The notes beneath the pieces were generated by a model. The model was not told the DNA's origin and searched no databases. It saw nothing but the letters and a program-made list of their open reading frames with translations. Shown here piece after piece: positions 29,456 through 37,436 of a stretch of DNA of 64,000 nt (the stretch's first letter is position 1; each line of letters begins with the position of its first letter). Made by a program: the position numbers and the translations under genes. The stretch is from contig NZ_JANUDX010000003.1 in assembly GCF_024810105.1 (NCBI RefSeq), forward strand, positions 186,001 to 250,000, read 5' to 3'. The stretch comes from Stenotrophomonas sp. BIGb0135 (GTDB taxonomy: Bacteria > Pseudomonadota > Gammaproteobacteria > Xanthomonadales > Xanthomonadaceae).

Positions 29456-29871
29456 CCCACCTCCACACTCCCTTGCTGCTCGGCATCCACCACGTCGCGG
29501 TGATCGGCGCGGACTACGCCCGTTCCAAGGCCTTCTACACCCAGGTACTGGGGCTGCGGGTCCTGGACGAAAACTACCGCGCCGCGCGCGATTCCTGGAA
29601 GCTCGACCTGGCCCTGCCCAACGGCGGCCAACTGGAGCTGTTCTCGTTCCCGGGGGCGCCGCCTCGACCCAGCCGCCCGGAGGCGCAGGGGCTACGCCAT
29701 CTGGCGTTCCGGGTAGCGGCGCTGGAACCGATGATCGCCCGCCTGGCCGCCGCCGACGTAACCTGCGAGCCGATCCGTACCGACGAATACACCGGCCGCC
29801 GCTTCACCTTCTTCGCCGACCCGGACGGACTGCCCCTGGAGCTGTACGAGATCCCGGCCGAGGCCGGCTGA
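29452..29871 (+). CDS. VOC superfamily glyoxalase-like protein (YaeR/GloA2 type)
   Basis: A 139-residue single-domain vicinal-oxygen-chelate protein. Likely metal ligands are visible in GIHHVAVIG, LRHLAFRV and LPLELYEIP (His, His, Glu). The YaeR-like features LENYRAARDSWKLDL and FADPDGLPLELYE are present. The reaction is not determined by sequence. It overlaps the serine hydrolase gene by four bases, so the two are translationally coupled. Confidence 0.88.
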   Translation: MTHLHTPLLLGIHHVAVIGADYARSKAFYTQVLGLRVLDENYRAARDSWKLDLALPNGGQLELFSFPGAPPRPSRPEAQGLRHLAFRVAALEPMIARLAAADVTCEPIRTDEYTGRRFTFFADPDGLPLELYEIPAEAG

Positions 29872-29969
29872 ACAGCGCCGGCGGTGCGTTCCGTACCGGA
29901 GCGAATGGGTATACAGTCGGCCTGTACCGGCCCTGCGTCGGCATTCACGAACTCCCTGGGAGGGGAACC

Positions 29970-30413
29970 ATGCGCAAGACTTTGAAGACCCTGCTGCTGG
30001 CACTGCCGCTGATGATGGCCGCGATGTCGGCCAGTGCCGCCGATGGCGCCGTCGGCCGCTGGAAGACGATCGACGACAAGACCGGCAAGGTGAAGTCGAT
30101 CGTGGAGATCACCCAGGCCACCAACGGCACCCTGACCGGCAAGGTGGTGGAGATCCTGCATTCGGACAAGGGCCCCAATCCGGTCTGCGACGGCTGCGAG
30201 GGCGCCAACAAGAACAAGCCGGTCAAGGGCATGACGATCCTGTGGAACCTCAAGGCCGACGGCAGCAACGCCTGGGCTGGCGGCACCATCCTGGACCCGG
30301 GCAACGGCAAGACCTACAAGTCCAAGGCCAAGCTGCAGACCGGCGGCGCCAAGCTCGACGTCTCCGGCTGCATCGCCTTCATCTGCCGCTCGCAGACCTG
30401 GGTGCGCGAGTAA
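29970..30413 (+). CDS. DUF2147 family secreted protein
   Basis: A 147-residue exported protein with signal peptide (ending near ASAAD) and a GGGAGGGGA ribosome site. GRWKTIDDKTGKVKSIVEI and the closing VSGCIAFICRSQTWVR are the DUF2147 signature. Two CxxC-like pairs (VCDGCEG; CIAFIC) could form periplasmic disulfides. The function of the family is unknown. A strong terminator follows. Confidence 0.9.
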   Translation: MRKTLKTLLLALPLMMAAMSASAADGAVGRWKTIDDKTGKVKSIVEITQATNGTLTGKVVEILHSDKGPNPVCDGCEGANKNKPVKGMTILWNLKADGSNAWAGGTILDPGNGKTYKSKAKLQTGGAKLDVSGCIAFICRSQTWVRE

Positions 30414-30492
30414 CCATCGCGGCTTGGCCAGGCGTCGCAACGCCGAACCAGCGCCCCCAGCCCGCAGCCATCGGCATAGCCGGCCGGGAAAC

Positions 30493-30529
30493 AAAAAAGG
30501 CCGAAGCGGCAACACCGCTTCGGCCTTTT
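30493..30529 (+). terminator. Rho-independent terminator after the DUF2147 gene
   Basis: An 11-bp perfect stem (30499-30509 with 30515-30525) with a CAACA loop is flanked by six A and four T. It can act in both directions. Confidence 0.92.
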
Positions 30530-30623
30530 GCATTTCCTCCCCCCACCCACCCATCCATCCCAACCCCTCGCAGCCCAGCACCAGCCCCCCCCCCACGTCT
30601 CCAGCCCGCACCCCGTCACTGAA

Positions 30624-30647
30624 GCCGTTGCCGTTGCCGTTGCCGTT
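30624..30647. repeat. Hexanucleotide tandem repeat, four copies of GCCGTT
   Basis: Four perfect GCCGTT units lie in a very C-rich, G-poor intergenic stretch upstream of the 108-nt structured element. The DNA from the terminator (30529) to the element holds no gene. Confidence 0.85.
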
Positions 30648-30691
30648 GACTCAAGCCGTGCCCCAAAAAAAGAGGCCCCATCCACTGTCAG

Positions 30692-30799
30692 GGGTTGGCG
30701 GGGGTGGGGCGCAGGGACCGTATAGCGCCATGGATGGCGCTATACGAGCCTACATGGACGTACTTGCGGCGTGTCCCTGCGCCCCACCCCCGCCGACCC
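30692..30799 (+). repeat. 108-nt structured extragenic element, copy A
   Basis: The outer arms 30692-30718 and 30773-30799 form a 27-bp stem with a single T/G position. Inside are a CG dinucleotide, then a hairpin of 10 bp (30721-30730 with 30735-30744) closed by TGGA, then a 28-nt segment (30745-30772). Copy B (49295-49402) has exactly the same dimensions. Loop-proximal bases and the 28-nt segment are conserved, while stem bases differ with pairing kept. CCACTGTCAGGG precedes both copies. A hexamer array starts 27 nt downstream, and metG starts 147 nt downstream. The function is unknown; a structured RNA or a mobile DNA unit would both fit. Confidence 0.85.
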
Positions 30800-30826
30800 A
30801 GCCCGACACCCCAACGGCGCCCCAGC

Positions 30827-30862
30827 TTCGGCTTCGGCTCCAGCTTCTGCTCCAGCTCCAGC
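30827..30862. repeat. Degenerate hexanucleotide array downstream of element A
   Basis: Six consecutive hexamers of the pattern TNNNGC (TTCGGC twice, TCCAGC, TTCTGC, TCCAGC twice). It begins 27 nt after element A and ends 84 nt before the metG start. A -10-like GATAAT (30912-30917) lies between array and gene. The same arrangement is seen at copy B. Confidence 0.8.
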
Positions 30863-30946
30863 CATTGCCCGCAAAAGAAACGCCCGCCGCAGGCGCCCAC
30901 CCCCTCCATGCGATAATCCCCAGTCCCCAAGGCAACAACGCAGACC

Positions 30947-33013
30947 ATGACCCGCACCGCTCTCGTCACCACCGCCCTGCCCTACGCCAACGGCCCGCTC
31001 CACCTGGGCCACCTGGTCGGCTACATCCAGGCTGACATCTGGGTACGCGCGCGGCGAATGAGCGGCGGCAAGACCTGGTTCGTCTGCGCCGATGACACCC
31101 ATGGCACCCCCATCATGCTCGCCGCCGAAAAGGCCGGCGTGACCCCGGAGGCCTTCATCGCCAACATCCAGGCCAGCCACGAACGCGACTTTGCCGCGTT
31201 CGGTGTTGCCTTCGACCACTACGATTCCACCAACTCGGCCGCCAACAAGGCCCTCACCGAAGCCTTCTACCTCAAGCTTGAGGCCGAAGGCCACATCGCG
31301 CGCCGCTCCGTCGCCCAGTTCTACGACCCGGCCAAGGGCATGTTCCTGCCCGACCGCTACATCAAGGGCATCTGCCCGGTGTGCAGCAGCCCGGACCAGT
31401 ACGGCGACAACTGCGAAGTGTGCGGCGCCACCTACGCCCCCACCGAACTCAAGGACCCGCGCTCGGTCATCTCCGGTGCCACCCCGGAACTGCGCGACTC
31501 CGAACATTTCTTCTTCGAGGTCGGCCACTTCGACGCCTTCCTGCGCGACTGGCTCGCCGGCGACGTCGCCCTGCCCGGCGTCAAGGCCAAGCTCGGCGAG
31601 TGGCTCAACGCCGACGGCGGCCTGCGCGCCTGGGACATTTCCCGCGACGCGCCCTACTTCGGCTTCGAAATCCCCGGCCAGCCCGGCAAGTACTTCTACG
31701 TCTGGCTGGATGCCCCGATCGGCTACCTGTCCAGCTTCAAGACCCTCTGTGACAGGAACGGCGAAGACTTCGACGCCCACCTGCGCGCCGGCACCAGCAC
31801 CGAACTGCACCATTTCATCGGCAAGGACATCGTCAATTTCCACGGCCTGTTCTGGCCGGCGGTGCTGCACGGCACCGGCCACCGCGCGCCGACCCGCCTG
31901 CACGTCAACGGCTACCTGATGGTCGACGGCGCCAAGATGTCCAAGTCGCGCGGCACCTTCGTCATGGCGCGCACCTACCTCGATGTCGGCCTCGAAGCCG
32001 AAGCCCTGCGCTACTACTTCGCCGCCAAGTCCGGTGGCGGCGTCGAAGACCTCGACCTCAATCTTGGCGACTTCATCGCGCGCGTCAACGCCGACCTGGT
32101 CGGCAAGTTCGTCAACCTGGCCAGCCGGTGCGCCGGCTTCATCAGCAAGCGCTTCGACGGCCGCCTCGCCGCCGCCCTGCCCGATGCCGCGCAGTACGAC
32201 CGCTTCGTCGCCGCCCTCGCCCCCATCCGCGAGGCCTACGAGCGCAACGACCCGGCCGCCGCCGTGCGCCTCACGATGACCCTCGCCGACGAAGCCAACC
32301 GCTACATCGACGACCAGAAGCCGTGGGTCATCGCCAAGCAGGACGGCGCCGACGCACAGCTGCAATCGGTCTGCACCCAGGGCCTGAACCTGTTCCGCGT
32401 GCTGGTCACCGCGCTCAAGCCCATCCTGCCGGCCACCGCCGCCCAGGCCGAGGCCTTCCTGGCCGCACCGGTGCAGGACTGGACCGACATCGCCCGCCCG
32501 CTCACCGCGCACACCATCGCCGTGTACGCCCCGCTGTTCACCCGAATCGACCCGAAAATGATCGACGCCATGACTGACGCCTCCAAGGACACCCTCGCCG
32601 CCGCTGCGCCTGCCGCCCCGGCCAAGCCCGCCAAGCCGGCGCCCGCACCGGCCGCTGCGCCGGCGGCCACCGATGGCCCGGCGTATATCGGCATCGACGA
32701 CTTCGCCAAGCTCGACCTGCGCATCGGCAAGGTGCTGGCCTGCGAGTTCGTCGACGGCTCGGACAAGCTGCTCCGCTTCGAACTGGATGCCGGCGACCTG
32801 GGCAAGCGCCAGATCTTCTCCGGCATCCGCGCCAGCTACGGCGAGCCGGACAAGCTGGTCGGCCGCAGCGTGGTGTTCATCGCCAACCTGGCCCCGCGCA
32901 AGATGCGCTTCGGCCTGAGCGAAGGCATGATCCTGTCGGCCGGCTTCGACGGCGGCGACCTGGCCCTGCTCGACGCCGACAGCAGCGCCCAGCCCGGCAT
33001 GCCGGTGCGCTGA
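30947..33013 (+). CDS. metG: Methionine--tRNA ligase
   Basis: A 688-residue class I synthetase charging initiator and elongator tRNA-Met. The motifs are HLGH in the N-terminus (HIGH), the zinc knuckle CPVCSSPDQYGDNCEVCG, and KMSKS in DGAKMSKSRGTF. An Ala/Pro-rich linker leads to a C-terminal EMAP/Trbp111-like tRNA-binding and dimerisation domain (DFAKLDLRIGKVLACEF). The first two thirds use CTC, GTC and GAA codons much more than typical genes here. It lies downstream of element A and its hexamer array. Confidence 0.97.
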   Translation: MTRTALVTTALPYANGPLHLGHLVGYIQADIWVRARRMSGGKTWFVCADDTHGTPIMLAAEKAGVTPEAFIANIQASHERDFAAFGVAFDHYDSTNSAANKALTEAFYLKLEAEGHIARRSVAQFYDPAKGMFLPDRYIKGICPVCSSPDQYGDNCEVCGATYAPTELKDPRSVISGATPELRDSEHFFFEVGHFDAFLRDWLAGDVALPGVKAKLGEWLNADGGLRAWDISRDAPYFGFEIPGQPGKYFYVWLDAPIGYLSSFKTLCDRNGEDFDAHLRAGTSTELHHFIGKDIVNFHGLFWPAVLHGTGHRAPTRLHVNGYLMVDGAKMSKSRGTFVMARTYLDVGLEAEALRYYFAAKSGGGVEDLDLNLGDFIARVNADLVGKFVNLASRCAGFISKRFDGRLAAALPDAAQYDRFVAALAPIREAYERNDPAAAVRLTMTLADEANRYIDDQKPWVIAKQDGADAQLQSVCTQGLNLFRVLVTALKPILPATAAQAEAFLAAPVQDWTDIARPLTAHTIAVYAPLFTRIDPKMIDAMTDASKDTLAAAAPAAPAKPAKPAPAPAAAPAATDGPAYIGIDDFAKLDLRIGKVLACEFVDGSDKLLRFELDAGDLGKRQIFSGIRASYGEPDKLVGRSVVFIANLAPRKMRFGLSEGMILSAGFDGGDLALLDADSSAQPGMPVR

Positions 33014-33074
33014 TCGCAACGATGGGGCGGCCCGGCCGCCCCGTCCTGCTGGCCTGCACGGAGGGAGGTGCGGT

Positions 33075-33668
33075 TTGGAACTGGCGCTGTTCGATTTCGA
33101 CCACACGGTCACCACCTGCGATACCTATGGCCGCTTCCTGCGCCGCGTCGCCACGCCCGAGCAACTGGCCCAGGCCTGGTGGAAGGTCGGGCCGTGGCTG
33201 CTGGCCTACCGGCTCAGGCTGATCTCGGCCGAACGCATCCGTGCCCGCGTCACCCGGCTGACCTTCAGCAACCGCCATGTTGACGACATCGCCACCCAGG
33301 CCGTCGGCTACGCCCGCGACGTGCTGCCCGAGGTGGTGCGCCCGCAGATGCTGGAACAGATCCGCTGGCACCTGCAGCAGCGCCACACCGTGGTGATCGT
33401 GTCCGGCTCGCTGGACCTGTACCTGCGGCCCTGGTGCGAATCGCTCGGCCTGGACCTGATCTGCAACCGGCTGGAGAGCCGCGACGGGCGCCTGACCGGC
33501 CGCTACGCCGACGGTGACTGTGGCCCGCGCAAAGCCGAACACATCCGCCACCGCTACGACCTGTCACGCTACCAGCGCATCCACGCCTACGGCGACAGTC
33601 GCGAGGACCGCCCCATGCTGGCCCTCGCCCACGACCGCTGGTATCGCGGCAAACCCCTCAGCCCATGA
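33075..33668 (+). CDS. HAD-IB family phosphatase
   Basis: A 197-residue haloacid-dehalogenase phosphatase. The TTG at 33075 is the start, supported by GGAGG at 33064-33068. Motif I is D7-F-D9-H-T, motif II is the Ser of IVSGSLDLYL, and motif III is GDSREDRPML. The fold branch resembles phosphoserine phosphatase-like enzymes of subclass IB, but the substrate is unknown. It lies 61 nt after metG and 25 nt before the RnfB-like gene, probably in one transcript. Confidence 0.85.
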   Translation: MELALFDFDHTVTTCDTYGRFLRRVATPEQLAQAWWKVGPWLLAYRLRLISAERIRARVTRLTFSNRHVDDIATQAVGYARDVLPEVVRPQMLEQIRWHLQQRHTVVIVSGSLDLYLRPWCESLGLDLICNRLESRDGRLTGRYADGDCGPRKAEHIRHRYDLSRYQRIHAYGDSREDRPMLALAHDRWYRGKPLSP

Positions 33669-33693
33669 TGTCCCCGCGCAGCCGACGCCACGC

Positions 33694-34113
33694 ATGCCAA
33701 GCCCCAGCACCGCCCTGATCGAACGCCTCGACCGCCTGTTGCCGCAGACCCAATGTGGCCAGTGCGGTTTCGACGGCTGCCGCCCCTATGCCGCCGCGAT
33801 GGCCCGCGGCGAGGTCGGCGTGGACCATTGCCCGCCTGGCGGTGACGCGGGCGCGCGCGCATTGGCGCATGCGCTGGGCGTGGCCGCGGTGCCGTTCGAC
33901 CGCAGCCGCGGCCAACACACCCCCGCCCAGGTCGCGCTGATCGTCGAGGCAGACTGCATCGGCTGCACCAAGTGCATCCAGGCCTGCCCGGTGGACGCCA
34001 TCGTTGGCGGGGCCAAGTACATGCACACCGTCATCGCCGACCTGTGCACCGGCTGCGAGCTGTGCATTCCACCGTGTCCGGTGGACTGCATCGCGCTGAT
34101 CGCCGCGCCCTGA
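33694..34113 (+). CDS. RnfB-like iron-sulfur protein, soluble form
   Basis: A 139-residue protein starting MPSPSTALIERLDRLLPQTQ. It has an N-terminal Fer4-like CGQCGFDGC motif and two ferredoxin motifs, CIGCTKCIQACP and CTGCELCIPPCP. These match the iron-sulfur part of RnfB/RsxB. Classical RnfB starts with a hydrophobic membrane segment, which is missing here. No other rnf/rsx gene is in the window, so membership in a complete Rnf complex cannot be claimed. It could be a stand-alone electron carrier. The gene is tandem to the HAD gene. Confidence 0.85.
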   Translation: MPSPSTALIERLDRLLPQTQCGQCGFDGCRPYAAAMARGEVGVDHCPPGGDAGARALAHALGVAAVPFDRSRGQHTPAQVALIVEADCIGCTKCIQACPVDAIVGGAKYMHTVIADLCTGCELCIPPCPVDCIALIAAP

Positions 34114-34118
34114 CGCGT

Positions 34119-34139
34119 CGCCGCGCGCATCGCGCGGCG
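34119..34139. terminator. GC hairpin between rnfB-like and ridA genes
   Basis: A 9-bp perfect stem (34119-34127 with 34131-34139) with a CAT loop lies 5 nt after the RnfB-like stop, between convergent genes. There is no U-tract. Confidence 0.4.
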
Positions 34140-34183
34140 CGGCGGATGTGCATGGAGGGCGCCGAGCCATGCCCGGCGGCCGG

Positions 34184-34531
34184 TTACGGCAAGGCGGCGG
34201 TGACCACGATCTCCACCTTCCAGCTCGCGTCGGCCAGCTTGGCCTCCACCGTCGCACGCGCCGGGGTCATGCCCGCCACCACCCACTCATCCCACGCGGC
34301 GTTCATGCCGGCGAAGTCGTTGATGTCGGCCAGGAACACTTCCGCGCGCAGGATGTGCTGCTTGTCGCTGGCCACCAGCGCCAGCAGCTTGTCGATCTCG
34401 GCCAGCACCTGCCGGGTCTGCCCGGTGATGTCCTGGCTGGTGTCCTCGGGGATCTGCCCGGACAGATAGGCGACCTTGTTGTGGACGGTCATTTCGGACA
34501 TGCGCGGACCTACGTCGAAACGTTCCAACAT
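34184..34531 (-). CDS. RidA family protein (YjgF/YER057c/UK114)
   Basis: A 115-residue protein of the Rid family, whose founding member deaminates reactive enamine/imine intermediates. YLSGQIPEDTSQDITGQTRQ, the AEVFLADINDF turn and PARATVEAKLA are characteristic. The catalytic Arg of RidA is in the PARATVE context. Whether this paralogue is an archetypal deaminase or another Rid subgroup is not settled. It is divergent from mprF with a 193-bp gap that shows no clear promoter or repeat. Confidence 0.88.
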   Translation of the reverse strand: MLERFDVGPRMSEMTVHNKVAYLSGQIPEDTSQDITGQTRQVLAEIDKLLALVASDKQHILRAEVFLADINDFAGMNAAWDEWVVAGMTPARATVEAKLADASWKVEIVVTAALP

Positions 34532-34724
34532 GGCGATGGCTCCTCTGGGTGATACGGCATTGTCACCGATGCGGCGTGCACCTGTCCTTGCCCGCGATCA
34601 TTGCGGCCACGGCAGGCACAGCGCATGGTCTTGGCAACGCTGCGCATCAGGCGCACGATGCGCGCGCAGGCCCGCATCGCGGGCCTTGACTCTTTCATCG
34701 CCTGCCCCGGAGCACGCTGTACCG

Positions 34725-37283
34725 ATGACCGAAACAACCCCTGCTCCGGCCCCGGCCCGCCTCGCCTGGCGCCGCGCGGCCACCGTGATCTTCAGCCTGG
34801 CGATCCTGGCCCTGGCCCTGCGCGGGCTGGCCAACGAATTCGACGAACACGGCTATCGCGCCATCCGCGATGCCTTCCGCCACCTCGGCGCCGGGCAGAT
34901 CGCGCTGACCGTGGTGCTCGGCCTGGCCAGCTACGCCTGCCTGATCGGCTTCGATGCGATCGGCCTGCGCCGCAGCGGCAAGCAACTGCACCCGGCCCGC
35001 GTGGGGATCACCGCCTTCCTCGCCCACACGCTTGGCCAGACCCTCGGCTTTGCCGCGCTCACCGGCGGCGCGGTGCGCCTGCGCGGCTACGGTGGCGCCG
35101 GCCTGAGCCTGGGCGAAATCGGCCAGGTGGTGCTGATGAGCACGCTGGGCTTCGTGTTCGGCGCATGGCTGCTGCTGGCCCTGGCCTTCATCCTCGAACC
35201 GGGCGCTGCCGCGCTGGCGCTGCCCGTGTCCGTGCAGGCGGTGCGCGTGTTCGGCATCGTCGGCCTGCTCGGCTACCTCGGCACGTTGCTGCTGGTGGGG
35301 CGCGAGGGCCGCACCTTCAGCGTCCGCGGCCACGGCCTGTGGCTGCCCGACCGCCGCACCATGCTCGGGGTCACCGCGCTGAGCGTGGTCGAACTGGTGC
35401 TGGCCAGCGCGGCGTTCTACGTGCTGCTGCCGATGGACACCCCGACCGGCCTGCCCGGCTTCGTCGGCCTGTACCTGGTGGCCGTGCTGGCCGGCTTGAT
35501 CTCCAGCGTGCCGGCCGGGCTGGGCGTGTTCGAATGGAGCCTGCTCAAGCTGCTGCCGCAGGTGGCCCCCGCGGCGGTGCTGGCCGCCGCGCTGATCTAC
35601 CGCGTCACCTATTACGTGCTGCCGTTGCTGCTGGCCACGCTGCTCGCGCTCGGCCCGGCCATGCGCAAGCCGCTGCGGGTGGGCGCCGGGGCCACCCGGG
35701 CCGGCTGGACCGCACTGCGCCCGTGGCTGCCGCAGATCATCGCGCTGGCGGTGTTCAGCGTGGGCGCCGCGTTGGTGATCGATGGCACCCTGCCGACGCC
35801 GCGCCGGCACCTGCTCAATGCATCGCTGCCGATCCTGGAAACCTCGCACCTGCTCGGCAGCCTGGCAGGCGTGGCGTTGCTGCTGATCGGCCAGGGCCTG
35901 CAGCGGCGCAGCCATGCGGCCTGGATGCTCGCCCTGGGCATCTGCGTGATCGCACCCCTGCCGATCTGGCTGCGCGGCGGCCAGGTGCTGATCGCGCTGT
36001 CCGCGCTGCTGGTGGCGATGGCCCTGTGGGCGTCGCGCCGCGAGTTCTACCGCCAGGGCGCGCTGCTCGACGAAGCCTGGTCGTGGCCGTGGATCCGCAA
36101 CCTGGGCCTGGTGCTGGTGGCGGTGATCTGGCTGCTGTTCTTCGTCTACAGCCACGTCGAATACCAGAACGAGTTGTGGTGGGAATTCGCACTGCAGGGC
36201 AATGCACCGCGCGCGCTGCGGGCGCTGCTGGTGGTGGCGATCGCGCTGACGATCTTCGGCCTGGCCCGTCTGCTGCACAGCACGCGCAGCCCGCTGCCAC
36301 CGGCCGATGCGGCGACCCTGGACGCGCTGGCGCCGATCCTGGCCGCCGCCGAAGACACCCAGGCCTGCCTGGTACTGACCGCCGACAAGGCGGTGCTGCG
36401 CGATGCCGATCAGCGCGGCTTCGTGATGATGCAGCGCTACGGCGGTTCGCTGATCGCGATGGGCGACCCGGTCGGACCGCCGGACGTCGCCCGCGGGCTG
36501 ATCTGGCGCTTCCGCGAGGAAGCCGACCGGCTCGGCCTGCGCCCGGTGTTCTACCAGGTCGGCGAAGCCTACTGGCAGACGTACCTCGACCTCGGCCTGA
36601 CCCTGGTCAAGCTGGGCGAGGAAGCCATGGTGCCGTTGCAGGACTTCGGCCTGGAGGGGCGCGAGCGCGCCGACCTGCGCCAGGCCTGGAACCGCGGCAA
36701 GCGCGGCGGGCTGAGCTTCCGCGTGGCCCAGCCGGTGGAGGTACCGGCGTTGCTGCCAGCGCTGGCGTCGATCTCGCAGGAATGGCTGGACGACAAGGCC
36801 GGCGACGAAAAGGGCTTCTCGCTGGGCAGCTTCGACCCGGACTACCTGGTGCGCTTCCCGGTCGCGCTGGTGGAAGCGGACGGCCGCATCGTCGCCTTCG
36901 CCAACCTGTGGCAGGCACCGGCCGGCAACGAACTGTCGGTGGACCTGATGCGGCATGTCGACGATGCGCCCAAGGGCACTATGGATTTCCTGTTCATCGA
37001 GTTGTTCCTGTGGGGCCGTGCCAACGGCTTCCACCGCTTCTCATTGGGCATGGCGCCGTTGTCCGGTCTGGCACAGCATCGCCTGGCCGGCCGCTGGAAC
37101 CGCTTTGCGAACATCGTGGCCCGTCATGGCGAGCGCTTCTACGGCTTCAGCGGCCTGCGCCGCTTCAAGTCCAAGTTCGCCCCGCAGTGGCGTGCCCGCT
37201 ACCTGGCCGCGCCGGGCGGCGTGCACCTGCCCGCCGCGCTGCTCGATGCCACCCGGCTGATCTCGCTGGACCCACGCCGGTAG
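34725..37283 (+). CDS. mprF: Bifunctional lysylphosphatidylglycerol flippase/synthetase MprF
   Basis: MprF transfers lysine from lysyl-tRNA to phosphatidylglycerol and flips the product, lowering surface negative charge. The 852-residue protein starts MTETTPAPAPARLAWRR; upstream in-frame extension lacks family sequence. About fourteen hydrophobic helices (residues ~25-520) form the flippase part. The C-terminal DUF2156 synthase domain (~530-840) includes KRGGLSFRVAQP and the closing FSGLRRFKSKFAP. The stop TAG (37281-37283) lies inside the GTAG head of the first SMAG repeat. It converges with acvB, which encodes a predicted hydrolase of the same lipid. Confidence 0.93.
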   Translation: MTETTPAPAPARLAWRRAATVIFSLAILALALRGLANEFDEHGYRAIRDAFRHLGAGQIALTVVLGLASYACLIGFDAIGLRRSGKQLHPARVGITAFLAHTLGQTLGFAALTGGAVRLRGYGGAGLSLGEIGQVVLMSTLGFVFGAWLLLALAFILEPGAAALALPVSVQAVRVFGIVGLLGYLGTLLLVGREGRTFSVRGHGLWLPDRRTMLGVTALSVVELVLASAAFYVLLPMDTPTGLPGFVGLYLVAVLAGLISSVPAGLGVFEWSLLKLLPQVAPAAVLAAALIYRVTYYVLPLLLATLLALGPAMRKPLRVGAGATRAGWTALRPWLPQIIALAVFSVGAALVIDGTLPTPRRHLLNASLPILETSHLLGSLAGVALLLIGQGLQRRSHAAWMLALGICVIAPLPIWLRGGQVLIALSALLVAMALWASRREFYRQGALLDEAWSWPWIRNLGLVLVAVIWLLFFVYSHVEYQNELWWEFALQGNAPRALRALLVVAIALTIFGLARLLHSTRSPLPPADAATLDALAPILAAAEDTQACLVLTADKAVLRDADQRGFVMMQRYGGSLIAMGDPVGPPDVARGLIWRFREEADRLGLRPVFYQVGEAYWQTYLDLGLTLVKLGEEAMVPLQDFGLEGRERADLRQAWNRGKRGGLSFRVAQPVEVPALLPALASISQEWLDDKAGDEKGFSLGSFDPDYLVRFPVALVEADGRIVAFANLWQAPAGNELSVDLMRHVDDAPKGTMDFLFIELFLWGRANGFHRFSLGMAPLSGLAQHRLAGRWNRFANIVARHGERFYGFSGLRRFKSKFAPQWRARYLAAPGGVHLPAALLDATRLISLDPRR

Positions 37284-37436
37284 AGCCGACCGTTGGTCGG
37301 CTGCCGCAATTCGCAGCACGCCGGTAGAGCCGACCGTTGGTCGGCTGCCGCAATTCGCAGCGCACCGGTAGAGCCGACCGTTGGTCGGCTGCGGTAACGC
37401 CACGCATCGGATCAGCCGACCAACGGTCGGCTCTAC
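37280..37436. repeat. SMAG/REP array: three direct and one inverted copy
   Basis: Three GTAG-headed palindromes lie in tandem on the plus strand (first copy 37280-37302, period about 42 nt). A fourth is on the minus strand (37414-37436). Each is GTAG plus a hairpin of AGCCGACC/GGTCGGCT with a GTT-type loop; spacers between direct copies are near-identical (GCCGCAATTCGCAGC). The head-to-head layout between convergent genes is typical of SMAG/REP elements and may terminate transcription from both sides. Both neighbouring genes take their TAG stop codons from GTAG heads of this array. Confidence 0.92.

Noticed and set aside
30864..30946. SAM or T-box type riboswitch before metG
   Set aside because: No recognisable riboswitch core is seen. 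The structured element is upstream of the likely promoter, not clearly in the leader.
30424..31035. Short frames through element A and its arrays on both strands
   Set aside because: They are translations of structured repeats and C-rich spacer and are not conserved as protein.
37280..37436. Possible CRISPR array because of direct repeats
   Set aside because: The spacers are nearly identical rather than unique, the units are GTAG palindromes, and no cas genes are nearby.
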